Positions 20,103 through 31,002 of a stretch of DNA of 64,000 nucleotides are shown here, in pieces. The DNA comes from Rhyacophila brunnea. Lineage: Eukaryota > Arthropoda > Insecta > Trichoptera > Rhyacophilidae. The stretch spans positions 397,501 through 461,500 of the forward strand of contig JAGYXB010000283.1 of assembly GCA_022495005.1 (NCBI GenBank), read 5' to 3'. A program made the translations under genes and the position numbers. Within the stretch, counting starts at the first letter, position 1. Each line of letters opens with the position of its first letter. A model generated the notes under the pieces. The model did no database searches. It was not told where the DNA came from and worked only from the letters and a program-made list of their open reading frames with translations.

Positions 20103-22019
20103 CTAGCTGAAGTACCCGGCTTCGCAAAGGGTCGCTTCGTGGTTATATTTATCTTAGATATTTGAAAAATAATAAGAGGTAACTATTTTTTCAATATTAA
20201 AATATCTGTGTAATACAATATGGCAATATGAAAATAATTCTAATAGGAGTAAAGGTCAAACATAAGAACACTAAATTAAAATCGAATCCAAAATATGAAA
20301 ACGTTATTAATGTTATTAATATGTAGTAAAAAAAAAAATCAAAATTGGATGGAACAAACTAACAACAAAATTTGTAATTTATATAATAATAATTTAGAAA
20401 CTTCGCAGGTGTGCGCACAACAACTGACAAAAGTTTCATCGCAATCGGATGAATGGTATAGGAACGCATACGAATAGAAGGAGAAAAAGATGATTGTACT
20501 AATTCAGAAACCTTTGCGGGCAAGGGCACAACACTTGATCAAAATGTCATTGCAATCGGATGAATGGTGTAGGTACGCATTCGAATATAAGAAAAAGATG
20601 ATGGTTGTACTAATTCAGAAACCTTCGCAGGCGTGCGCACGACAACTCACCAAAGTTTCATTGCAATCGGATGAATGGCATAAGAACGCATACAAATAGA
20701 AGAAGAAGAATATAGCTGTACTAATTCAGAAACCTTCGCGGGCTTGCGCAAAACAACTGGTCAAAATTTCATCGCAATTGGATGAATGGTATAAGAACGC
20801 ACACGAATAAAAGAAGATAGAATAGAAGAAAAAGAAGAAGAAAATGGTTGTATCAATTCAGAAACCTTTGCGGGCGTGAACACAACACTTGATCAAATTT
20901 TCATTGCAATCGGATTAATGGTATAGAAACGCATACGAATAGAAGAAGAAGAAGATGGTTGTACTAATTCAGAACCCTTTGCGGGCGTGCTCACAACAAC
21001 TGGACAAAATTTCATCGCAATCGGATGAATGGTATAAGAACGCATACAAATAGAAGAAGATAGAATAGAAGAAAAAGAAAATAGTTGTATCAATTCAGAA
21101 ACCTTTGCGGCGTGAGCACAACACTCGATCAAAATTTCATTGCAATCTGATGAATGGTATAGAAACGCATAGAAATAGAAGAAGATAGAATAGAAGAAGA
21201 AGATGGTTGTACTAATTCAGAAACCTTCGCGGGTGTTGGCACAATTACTGACGAAAATTTTATTGCAATCGGATGAATGGAATAGGAACGCATACGAATA
21301 GAAGAATATAGAATAGAAGAAGAAGAAGAAGAAAGAGAAGAAGAAGAAGATGGTTGTACTAATTCAAAAACCATTGCGGGTGTTACCACAACAACTGATG
21401 AAGGTTTCATCGCAATCGGATAAATGGTATAGGGACCATACGAATAAAAGAAGATAGAATGAAGAAGAAGAAGAAGAAGAAGAAGATGGTTGTACTAATT
21501 CAGAAACCTTCGCGGGTGTTGGCACAATTACTGACGAAAATTTTATTGCAATCGGATGGATGGAATAGGAACGCATACGAATAGAAAAATATAGAATAGA
21601 AGAAGAAGAAGAAGATGGTTGTACTAATTAAAAAACCATTGCGGGTGTTACCACAAAAACTGACGAAGGTTTCATTGCAATCGGATGAATGGTATAGGGA
21701 CCATACGAATAAAAGAAGATAGAATGAATAAGAAGAAGATGATGATTTTTCTAATTTAGAAACCTTTATGGGTGTACATACAACCACTTACCAAAATTTC
21801 ATTGCAATCGGATGAATGGTATAGGAACGCATACGGGACAGACACACAGACAGACAGACATACAGACAGACAGACATTCATTTTTATATATAAGTATAGC
21901 CTATACTCTTCCCGCAAGTGCAAGCAATAAGTTTACAAAGTTTTATTGCAATCGGATGAACGGTATGGCTGCGCATTAAATACGAACAAACAAACACACA
22001 AATTTAATTTTTATACGTA
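20103..22019 (-). mobile_element. Non-autonomous Helitron, copy 2 (inverted relative to copy 1)
   Basis: The 3' end is at 20,103 (CTAG read inverted, after a T-A border) with 'gaagtacccggcttcg'. The 5' end is near 22,018 with the same 'ttaaattt.tgtgtttgttt' start as copy 1, and a second stacked 5' end at 21,872-21,900 followed by (GACA)n. The interior is the same ~110-bp minisatellite (20,400-21,820), here with longer (GAA)n runs. No Rep/helicase coding. Several minus-strand open frames of 70-95 codons are repeat artefacts. Confidence 0.75.
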
Positions 22020-22242
22020 AAAAAAATATATTTATAAAGTGACGTATACCCTAAACTTGCATGCCACAAGTTTAAAGACAGTTATTCCATTAGACCATCT
22101 GACCTTGGCAGGTATATTTCCAATACATACAGCTATTACATAAATATGTAAATATTTTTGGGAAATTATCGAGCGCTCCGGTTCGTAAAATCTTCCATTT
22201 CATGCGCTGAATTAATTTTTAGTAGAAAGTTCAGTTTTCTCA

Positions 22243-22322
22243 TAATTCATGAATACTGGTATTCAATAGGAAATACATAAATACCGGTATTGCTATTTTC
22301 ATTCGGTATTGCAATCCCTAAT
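22243..22322 (-). mobile_element. Terminal fragment of a hAT-like element
   Basis: Read on minus: TAGGGATTGCAATACCGAAT followed by AATACCGGTATT and a repeat of the latter type. A TAGGG end plus subterminal AATACCGG words is typical of non-autonomous hAT ends. The opposite end was not found. Confidence 0.4.
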
Positions 22323-23870
22323 CGCATGGACTTGGGCCTAGTGTTTTTAGACCAAACATGTTCCACGCATCGACCACAATCGACCGACCATCGCAAGCCG
22401 ATTTGGCCAATCGCTCCATAGGCCCAGAGAAATTGAGTCTTGGAAATGTAAAATGCATGTATGTCATTCAGTTGTAATATTTATGATTTCATTAAGATTT
22501 TGAAGAGGTCACATTAACAATTTCTATTTTAATTTCCCTAACTAGCTTAATATGTGAAAGTAATTTTCAATTTACCCACGAGGAAATCTATGTGGCCCAG
22601 TCGTATTATTTGATTTTCATTGTGTCATGTTATGTTCAAGTATTCTCATATAACTTCTTGAGTAGGGCCGGCCAGTTGTATACTTCACCAATTAGCCGAT
22701 AATAGGTCGGGTTATAAACGTTGCGGAGTGGGTGAGGTGGCAAGATTAAATTTTGCGCGCGAAGAAGATGGGCTCTTAACCTTGGTAGTTCATTAGAAGA
22801 GGTCGTTCTTCAGATATCCGGTTTCTCGGACGCCCGGAAGTGGCAGGAAAGAAGACTATAGGTATACCAGTGGCGAAGGGTGGAGGTAGGATGTTATGAT
22901 CTGACATAATCGTTTACCGATGTTGCTGGTTAGTTTTATAAATTTCAATTAAACACTGCGAAAACTTAAAAAAATAATCGTTTATCTATAAAATATCATA
23001 AATTATACCATTACACTATACGTCATAATGTTTGATATTTTATAGACAGCATAATATATTTTATCTACTGTGGTTTGTTTTAGGCAGGGCTTAATGACTT
23101 AACTAATGATATTAACCAACATCATATTGTGTTATATGTATTCTTAATTCAACGAAAACAAATAGGTATGAATGAAAAAGTGTGCACTATATTGTCGAAT
23201 CACACATAACATAACAAAACTATTATGGTTTGGTTTTAGCAAGGTTTAATTGATTTTTAAAAACCAACCAACACCATCTGTAAACTGTAGTCTTAGTTAA
23301 ATAAAAACAAATGACAGACAAAGTTTAATGTACACCATTTATGTCGGATCTTAACAGCCTACATCCACCCTTAGACACTCATATAATTAATATGCAATAA
23401 GGATAAAGCCGCAAATCGTATCGTTCCTATTTTGTTTGTCGCCTGTTTATTATCAACCTAACTTATGTTTAACGATTTCCCTCATACCTAATCCTTTTCC
23501 AATTTGTTCATCCTTTGACAATTTAATTCTTCTAGTATCCATATGTTACCTTTCCGTTATTCATTGTCGTTGTCTTGCGAGTGTAAAATGTTACCAGCCT
23601 GTAGGATGAACACTATTCCACATTATTCCCATTTTTTTCTAATTAACTAAAATAAACCTTTAAATCCGATTTCCCTTCTTCCAGTGGCAAAAGGTGGAAG
23701 TAGACTGTTAAAATTTAAATAGTTCACACTAAACTTTGTCAGTCAAACATAATTGTTTTCATTGAACAAAGACTACAATGTGTACATAGTGTTTTTTAGG
23801 TTTTAAAATTCAATTTAACCCTGCCCAATCCAAGCCATAGTAGATAATAATAATAAAAAAAATCGGTGTG
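22323..23870. other. Low-complexity interval with DR3 repeat pieces
   Basis: No gene recognised. The stretch 22,660-22,880 has higher GC but no long open frame or known motif. DR3 words occur at 23,100-23,370 and inverted near 23,690-23,830. Confidence 0.4.
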
Positions 23871-23897
23871 TGTACTTATGTACGCGCGTTAGAAGAT

Positions 23898-24333
23898 TAT
23901 ACTTCTTTGGCGTAACAAAACAAAAACAAAACTTGTGATAACCTAGATTCTTCGAATAGCTCTTAATTATATTGTTAAATTACACAATCAAGAAAAAGGA
24001 CCGCTTATTGGAACGCCGTATCTTTATCTCTATACACCTATGACGTTTAATAGTTTGTTTATGTAAGGCATGGCAAATGGCCGACAATAATAAATTCGCT
24101 GCCTAGGCAACGAAACAATTCTAAACTATAATATTATACTGTATAATCGTTTCGATTGCAGTATCATACTGTGGCGTAAAGGTAGTGCGCTCGGCTGATA
24201 ACCGAACAATCGGTGGTTCGAATCCAATCGAGTGCGTTTTTTTTCGTGTGAAAAAATAAATTATGTGTTATGTACATGTCACAGGCCAAAAATACACTCT
24301 GATCTAATTTCCCAAATGCGCCAAAAGAAGTAT
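23898..24333 (+). mobile_element. TIR element carrying a tRNA-like region (family I), copy 1
   Basis: The ends are TATACTTCTTTGGCG and, inverted, TATACTTCTTTTGGCG. Inside, 24,167-24,236 is tRNA-like with an intact B box (GGTTCGAATCC) and an anticodon arm reading GAT (isoleucine type). Three more copies: 33,528-33,958 (+), 34,430-34,889 (-) and 55,285-55,670 (-, tRNA part missing). The combination of DNA-transposon-like termini and a Pol III-like promoter is unusual; a SINE trapped in a MITE that then amplified is one explanation. Confidence 0.65.
24167..24236 (+). pseudogene. tRNA-Ile(GAT)-like sequence inside family I element
   Basis: Anticodon stem-loop TCGG-CTGATAA-CCGA, A-box-like TGGCGTAAAGGTAG and B-box GGTTCGAATCC. 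The acceptor stem does not close and the T stem has a mismatch, so it is not a functional tRNA. Equivalent stretches: 33,797-33,868 (+) and 34,522-34,592 (-). Confidence 0.6.
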
Positions 24334-24667
24334 AACTTCAATAATAAAAAAAAAATCATTTATCCGTAAAATATCTAAAATTATGCCATTAAATCATACA
24401 TAGTTATAAATATTTTATAGCTATAAGAATATTTTATATCGATTATAGTTTGGTTAGGCAGGGTAACAAATTTTAAAAAACTAAAAAATACCATATTATG
24501 AGGTATGTAATATAATATTCTTATTTCAATGAAAACAAATAAGTATGACTGAATAAGTTTGCACTATATTTTGTCGGATCACCCATCGCATACTTAACTA
24601 TTATAATTTGGTTTAGGCAGGGTTTGATTTAATTTAAAAAAAACGGTTACATGTAAGTTGTACGTAT

Positions 24668-25010
24668 GGAGTTCATCATGGGATACTTATTCGTGCGCCG
24701 CAGTACGTGAAACATGAGTTCGTATAACATTTTATCAAATGACGAGTTCTTCGTTGAACATTTCATCGTGGAATACATTTGTACGTATCTTACAAAATGC
24801 GGCGATAGTTTGCAAATAGTACTGTTCCAATTAGATTAAACCTAACCCAACCTAACCTAACCTAGAAAAGACATCTCCACATATTGTAGCATACGTACAA
24901 ATATACTCCACGGTGAAATGTTCAATGAAGAACTCGTCATTTGTTTAAATGTTACACGAACTCATGTTTCACGTACTACGGCGCACGAATAAGTGTCCTG
25001 GGGTGAACTG
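24668..25010. mobile_element. Foldback element with ~120-bp arms and a CCTAACC core
   Basis: The left arm ('gttcatcatgggatactt', 'attcgtgcgccgcagtacgt', 'aaatgacgagttcttcgttg') pairs with the right arm ending 'tggggtgaactg'. Between the arms, 24,841-24,864 is CCTAACCCAACCTAACCTAA, a TTAGG-like run. A different foldback at 39,868-40,068 also has such a core. No coding. Confidence 0.75.
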
Positions 25011-25440
25011 TTTTTGTACAAATTTCCGGATACGTTTAAAAACTAACCAACACCATTTAGAGATTGTATTCTTAGTTTAATGAAAACAAATAACTTGTAT
25101 GCAAAATTATTTATGTCGAATTATAACACCCCTTGCGAATGCTTTTTTCGATTTTCCATGGTTTTCCAAAACATAACAATCACTTACGATGTGTCAGGAG
25201 TGTGAAAAAAGAAATTTCAGTGCTTTAAACTGTAGTTTAATATTTTAATCGCGCACTTAGTAATTTTCACAGTAGGATAGTTAGTGAATGCTCGAAACAA
25301 GAAACTAACTTATCATTTTTACGACGAATGAAAAATAATTGAGTGTTTATTTGTGATGATTAAAAAAACATATTGTGGTGTTTAATTTATAGCACATCAG
25401 AATCATCAGGCAAATATCATAATAATTTTGTTTAAGTAGA

Positions 25441-25950
25441 AGTTATTTTAATTCAAATTCCATCAAGTACCTTCGGTCAATGGTGGAGCTTTTTAAGTGG
25501 ACTGTAATTATTTTAAGGGAAGATAATGAAGTCAGATCTAGGGGTGGGCGCGATGGAACAGAGTGCCAGACACTGACCTTTGTGATGATGTATGATGGCT
25601 CCGTGGTCTGGTTTGAACTTTCGCTCGCGAGGTATAGTTGTTTTGGGTCAACCGGTTCGTACACTCCCGCACTTTGTGACACAGTTTCATGGATTATATG
25701 TGAGGGTGTATGAATGATGATGGTAGATTATGAATGAGTCTGTATCTATTGAGTCAATCACTAAAGCTATTGGAAGCCCGCACGCGTCCGCTATCGAGAT
25801 GCAACTCAATGTTCTTTGTAACACCGTCTCTCATGACCCGTAATTGCTTATTGATTGTCTCGTAACAATAACACTGGGGATTAGGAGTTGGATGAGGAGA
25901 TAAGGAGTGGAATGGGAACATAAATGGCCCAACCAAGTATTAATATTATT
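25441..25950. repeat. DR4-like dispersed repeat, divergent copy
   Basis: Contains 'cagacactgacctttgtgat', 'gtatgaatgatgatgg' and 'cccaaccaagtatt', shared with DR4. The left edge ('caaattccatcaagtacctt') is the inverse of sequence at 4,855-4,878. Open frames of 77-79 codons on both strands overlap each other and lie wholly within the repeat. Confidence 0.45.
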
Positions 25951-26599
25951 TTTGTTTATTTTTCAGTGTTAAAATGCAATTTTGGTTTTATTTTATTGGT
26001 TTGAGATCCAAAATAGTAGAATTTTTTTTCTGTAATATTTTGTATAATTCTATATCAATAAATTATTGCAAAAATAATCATATTTTGTTACTTACAACCT
26101 TTTCCAGATGACCACTAAATTATTAAGACCACTTCTGATAGTGTGAGTTTTTGTTAGTGCTTGTGATTTTGTTGCTATGCACCCATCGACTCTATAGCAG
26201 TATCCGAGTGGATGAATGAATGGTTACTTTGACTCCAGTCTGAATACATTGAGCTTGTTTCAGTATTCAGCTTGTATATGGAAGAGAAGTCAATATGTGG
26301 CATCCACAGTTTGTTCACCGACTGAAAGTTAGTTAAAATATCCTCTAAAACAAAATACAACACCAAACTAAGCTTAGAGTTTCTCTAACTAATGCGCATC
26401 CTAATAGATAATCTGTAATTAAATTTTAATTAAATTATTAGAAATGTTTTATTCGTTATTTTATGAACATAATAGCATGCTAATTAAAAAAAACTACGTG
26501 AATATGATCGGGTGCAAATTGAGCCCACATTTACAACAATATTTTTTAAAATATATTTGACCAGATCAGATTCCAGCCAATGTGATTTATCAGCTAAAT

Positions 26600-26890
26600 A
26601 ATATCTACAATACTAATAACAAAATGTGATATTATATATATATTTTTTTTCACAAGATTTAAGAATGTAACATTCCTTTTATTGAACAAACATAATTTTG
26701 AAAACATTTCTGAAAAAATATATAGCCAATAGAAAGAAATCTTTTTTTTTAAACCCAGCAGGAATTGAACCAGTATCTCTCGGGTTTTGCGCCCACGCAC
26801 ATTGACCATTGGTATCCTATCTAATTCTGATAAATTTTAACAAATGGCTCTTCCAATACTCTCTGAAGCATTTTACAAATTGAGTTACTA
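26600..26890 (-). mobile_element. tRNA-derived SINE (family C)
   Basis: On the minus strand the head is 'accaatggtcaatgtgcgtg' followed by 'gcgcaaaacccgagagatac' and the B-box-like GGTTCAATTCC, then an A-rich body ('agaaatgttttcaaaa', 'aatgttacattcttaa'). Related sequences: 54,640-55,010, 63,200-63,400 and 63,420-63,640. Its upstream side ('caatactctctgaagc') is shared with fragments at 44,205 and 60,935. Confidence 0.6.
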
Positions 26891-27229
26891 TTGGTTACTA
26901 TATAAAATGTATATCGCTACCTGAAAGCAACAGTGAGATGAAGTAAAAACAATTATTAATGTTAAATTATCTCGAAACTAGTATTTTTTACTTATCCGAC
27001 TGTTGTTTTTAGATAGCGATATACCTAATATGCATAATATTCCCTTGAATATTATCTTCAAAAGTTACCTTCCATCAGTGATACCAACCGTACTATAATA
27101 ACAGTATAATAATAAGATTATCTTCGATTCCACGGAAGATGTAAAATATTATAATTGTACGTAATGTTTTTCAGAAACTTTTGTAGAATACGAATAGAAA
27201 AAGATGGCAACACTGCTTCTCATTATATC
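26891..27229. other. AT-rich interval, nothing recognised
   Basis: Contains a short inverted pair around 26,905-27,025 ('tatatcgctacctgaa' versus 'agatagcgatatac'), possibly the ends of a small ~115-bp MITE. No coding. Confidence 0.3.
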
Positions 27230-27601
27230 TTAAGAGCATACTTTAGTGAAACGGCAAATAATTTTCAACTATAGGTGAGACGATATTTCAGACTGGCTGC
27301 CAATCGGAGAGCGAAGTTCGAGCTGTGAACACGTCAATTTGTTTTATGATGGCGTCGGGGGAATTAACTCTTAAATCGTGTAAAAATGACTAAAAAACGT
27401 TACCCATTTACTTGAAAAAGAAAACATGTCAATGAATATATTATTATTATTACTAATAGAACAATAAACATAACATTAAATGGACGCATGTTAAATTTTT
27501 ATGACAAATTATGTTTTGTTCTGCACGCGTCGTTTGCATAATATTCGCGTCGCGTAGTCACAATCGTTTTAGACCGTGCCATAGCTGAAGTATAGCCTTA
27601 A
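27230..27601 (+). mobile_element. MITE-T (TTAA-ended), copy 2
   Basis: Begins TTAAGAGCATACTTTAGTG and ends, inverted, TTAAGGCTATACTTCAGC. 372 bp. Contains the single, unduplicated TTACCCATTTA that marks the empty site of the foldback in copy 1. Directly followed by a LINE relic. Confidence 0.7.
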
Positions 27602-27990
27602 GCGTAAAGTGTATAACCAATGTGTGCTACTAGTGGTCACGTATGAGTGCGAAACATGGACTCTAAATGCTAGAGAAATCCAAAAATTACGGGAGGTAGC
27701 GCAACGTGGCATAGAAAGGTGCATGCTGTGATGTGATATAGGTCATTAAGCAGATGAAATAGCAGTTAACTGGACATGTCGTTCTGCAAGTGGAAAACCG
27801 CTGGACAAATGCTGTCATACAGTGGTATCAAACGGGCACTTAACGACCACAGTGACGGCCTAAAATCTACTGTATATACGAATTAATAATGTTAGATGAA
27901 TTCACGTGGTAGCAAAGAACTAGGGACCGAAAAGATTGGAGAGAGCTAGAGAAGGCCTTCATCCTGCAGTGTATGCTGTAATATGTATGA
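27602..27990 (+). pseudogene. LINE family D reverse-transcriptase C-terminal relic
   Basis: The plus frame gives VYNQCVLLVVTYECETWTLN, then QRGIERCML, later GHxA-like remains and RDRKDWRELEKAFILQ. These are successive blocks of the RT thumb and C-terminal tail of an insect non-LTR retrotransposon, normally ~140 residues. Several stops and shifts. A related relic is at 49,830-50,520. Confidence 0.65.
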
Positions 27991-29249
27991 TGTAATCGTA
28001 TGGATATAGTAAAACAAATAAATTATAATCACAAAGAGAACCACAAACTAATTATATATTACAACAGGTAATAGTGAGCCTCAGAAGTTGAGTTGTTAGT
28101 CAATTTCAACCTGATTAGTATTGTTCAATAACTTCATTCACGAGTCTTGTATATTATTCATTGATTAAATAGTTTAGTTTAAACTCAAAAACCATGCTAA
28201 CTTGTAGGTAACTATGAGTGGCGTGCATGTTAAGGGATGCTGTTAAAAATAGTACGATATTATATACCTGCTATTTGTTATATTTCAATAATATACTTAG
28301 GGTTCTATAACACATTGAATTGCGATGGGCAGCCAATGAAGTAGTATGGTGTGTTCATAACAATATTGAATTATGAAGAATAACAACCGACTGTGAATGT
28401 TGCACAATATAGAAATAGTTTTATTAATTTATGTATGGCGATAACTGTCAATTCATGGTGGAAATGAATTGTATTATTAATCAAATAAAACGATATTTAA
28501 TAGAATTAATTCCACTTGTTTATTTAATATTAAACTAGATTTCTCGGAGTTCGGTTTCTTTCGCTTCAAAAGGTCATTGTCAACTTTTAAAGAATATAAC
28601 AACATATATATTTATACTAATCAATTTAAAAATATACAAAAACATTCACAATTAAATCACATACATTTAACTAGCTTATTGGAAAACATTATTAAAATCA
28701 CAATATGTAGGTACTTAAAATGAATATTATTTATTTTACCATAATGAATCGTTTGTAGGATTTTCAATACTGAAGTACCTACCCAAATGTGTAAAAAGTG
28801 GAAATTGTGGGTACTATTAATGTTTGTTTTATTAATTTTGTAACAATCATCCCACTCAGCATTACATGAGTGACATATTTTATTATGTATGTTTTGTTGT
28901 CAAAATAAAACAATAGAGCGAAAACGAAGTCAGCATTTCCTCAATCATAATTAGATCAGGAAGATATGTCAATTGTGACAATATCTCTTGTAGTATATGG
29001 ACTGCATTAAATTTGTATAAATAAAAAGGACGATCCACGAATCCTCACTCACTCATTGAGGCCGTTACTCGGCGTAGTCAACCAACGTTCTACTGGAGTC
29101 AAGTCTCTCAGATCATTAAATAATAAATCTCATGATCACATCGATCTTACCAGTACATCCATATCCGCGATTATAACCTAACGCTGTCATCTTTAGTATT
29201 ATTGTAACGACCAATAAACTCTTTTCTCGAGACATCTAAGCATGACCCC
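27991..29249. other. AT-rich interval with a possible LTR-like stretch at 28,974-29,230
   Basis: Bases 28,310-28,540 share 'aattcatggtggaa.tg.attgtatt' and neighbouring words with 7,400-7,540. At 28,974-29,230 a TATAAATA (29,018) is followed ~190 bp later by CAATAAACTC, the spacing of promoter and poly(A) signal in a retroviral-type LTR. No matching second LTR or target duplication was found, so this is only suggestive. Confidence 0.3.
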
Positions 29250-29645
29250 CACATCTTGAAGTTGGCCCCCAGGCCAGGATCTTTGGCGGCCCCCCTACCT
29301 ATCTCTAGGATTAAAGGCAGTGAGACTTTTTACAGCATTGTTTTCTAAATGTTGTTTCAGGTAAAATTAATGGTTATTCGGTGTAGTTTTAGCGATTTTT
29401 TTTTGTATTGTTGAATAAATCCACTTAAATCATGAAGTTGTCGAATATTGACACACAATAATGAAAAACTTTATCACACAATTAGACATTTTAACATGTT
29501 AAAACTTTACAAATAAAATAGCGCCGCAGGCGACTTTTTTCCGCATTAGGGAAAATTTGTGCAATGTGTTTATCTCAATTATCAGGTCAACCCACCATGC
29601 CGGGTCTCCCCCAGTGCCCAGCCCCCCAGGCTAGAGCCCTGCCAG
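29250..29645. repeat. Dispersed element with GC-rich ends, uninterrupted copy
   Basis: Inverted relative to 11,340-12,020: 'cccccaggccaggatctttg', 'tagttttagcgattttt', 'gtgtttatctcaa' and 'ccatgccgggtc' match. It lacks the MITE found in the other copy. Confidence 0.55.
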
Positions 29646-29811
29646 CCTCTCCTTTGTGCGGGCCATGCATCTAAGCCAATACAACACTCTCTCTCCAGAC
29701 CTTATCATCCCCAAAGTTTTATTAAGCGCCACTGGTAACTATGGTCACTTTGATTAAAAAATTATATAAATATTTACTATTAATATTATGTTTGCAAAAA
29801 GAAAATATTCT

Positions 29812-30118
29812 CCCAGTTGGCTGCCAATGACGTCTTAAGACGCGAATTTTTCCGTGAATGGAACCGCTCATACAAAAATGACGTCTTTGGACGTCCAGCT
29901 TTAAACCGGATTTTACTAACGTAAATTAATTACTTTAACGTTTCTTTTCAATTTTTTATGTTTAACACATAACGACATATATTGGGGATATCGTCACATA
30001 CTAAGAATTTTAGCAGAATTCTTTTTTACCACTTGAAACGTAAATTTTTATTTTTGCAATAAAATTCGCGGCGTGCAAGGTACCGCCATACATATATCTA
30101 CCGGCAGTAAAAAGGTTA
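29812..30118 (-). mobile_element. piggyBac-like non-autonomous relic
   Basis: Read on minus it starts TTAACCTTTTTACTGCCGG and ends with GACGTCATTGGCAGCCAA, a pattern seen at ends of TTAA-targeting (piggyBac-type) MITEs. The distal TTAA is eroded. 'gacgtcttaagacg' near 29,830 is a palindrome. No transposase coding. Confidence 0.4.
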
Positions 30119-30641
30119 AAATATATTTGTACTTAACGGTTTACCTATTGCGATTATGTCAAAATAACGGTTTATGGAGGTAATCAATTTTGAAACGAAT
30201 AGTCTCACAAATTCAGACCTCGCTATTTTGGGCAATGCTAAATTATAACATGATTTAACATAACGAAGATTTGGAAGCACTTTGTTTTCAGAGTGTAATT
30301 TTGCTACTAGGTATAGCTCTGGATTTCTGTGCCCAGTTTGATTAGTCAATTAATCTTTTGACCGCACGACAAGGGTTAACCGAGGCATTTGGGAAGAGCG
30401 CAATCGATACTGGAATCCCAAACTAAACACTACAAAAACCAGATAGAGATTTGTTTAAATACGAAATGAGTTTATTCACATAAGTACCTAAGTAATTATG
30501 TAGACTACAATTATATAGACTACTTACTTAAAAAATCTGTATTCAATGTTACAACGTTGTATGTGATTTATTCAATACATTTTAGAAAAAAAGATACATT
30601 CTGATGAAATCATTGTAGACCAATCGTGTCTAGAACGATTT

Positions 30642-31002
30642 GGCGCCGGGACAATTGGACGCCACGCAATTCGAAATTAAATAGACGTTAGGTACTTATA
30701 GATAATTAATATTATTATTTATATTTAGATTAAGTAGTTGGCCAGAATTTAATTATGCACACGTAAATAATGGTTTAATCGTGCATATGTTAAAGTTCCA
30801 ACGAAAAAAGAGATTTTTTATTTTTATATAAAGCCTTAGGCATTACAATTCTCAATCCGAAATACAAAAAACATTAGTTTAAGAGTAAAATGAATTAAAA
30901 CTACTGAGTAGTAGCTAGAAACTGAATAAAATTCCTCGTCTACGTTCTGTATACGTGTCTACGACAGTGCGGCGTCCAATTGTCTTGGCGTCCGGTTGTT
31001 CC
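30642..31002. mobile_element. MITE with GGCGCC...ACAATTGG ends
   Basis: The left arm 'ggcgccgggacaattggacg' and the right arm 'ggcgtccaattgtc' plus 'ggcgtccggttgttcc' are inverted. The interior is AT-rich. No target duplication could be fixed and the superfamily is unknown. Confidence 0.6.

Noticed and set aside
24167..24236. Functional tRNA-Ile gene
   Set aside because: Acceptor stem does not pair, T stem has a mismatch, and the sequence recurs inside a mobile element.
24841..24866. Telomeric or subtelomeric tract
   Set aside because: Only a few degenerate units, enclosed by inverted-repeat arms; not a terminal array.
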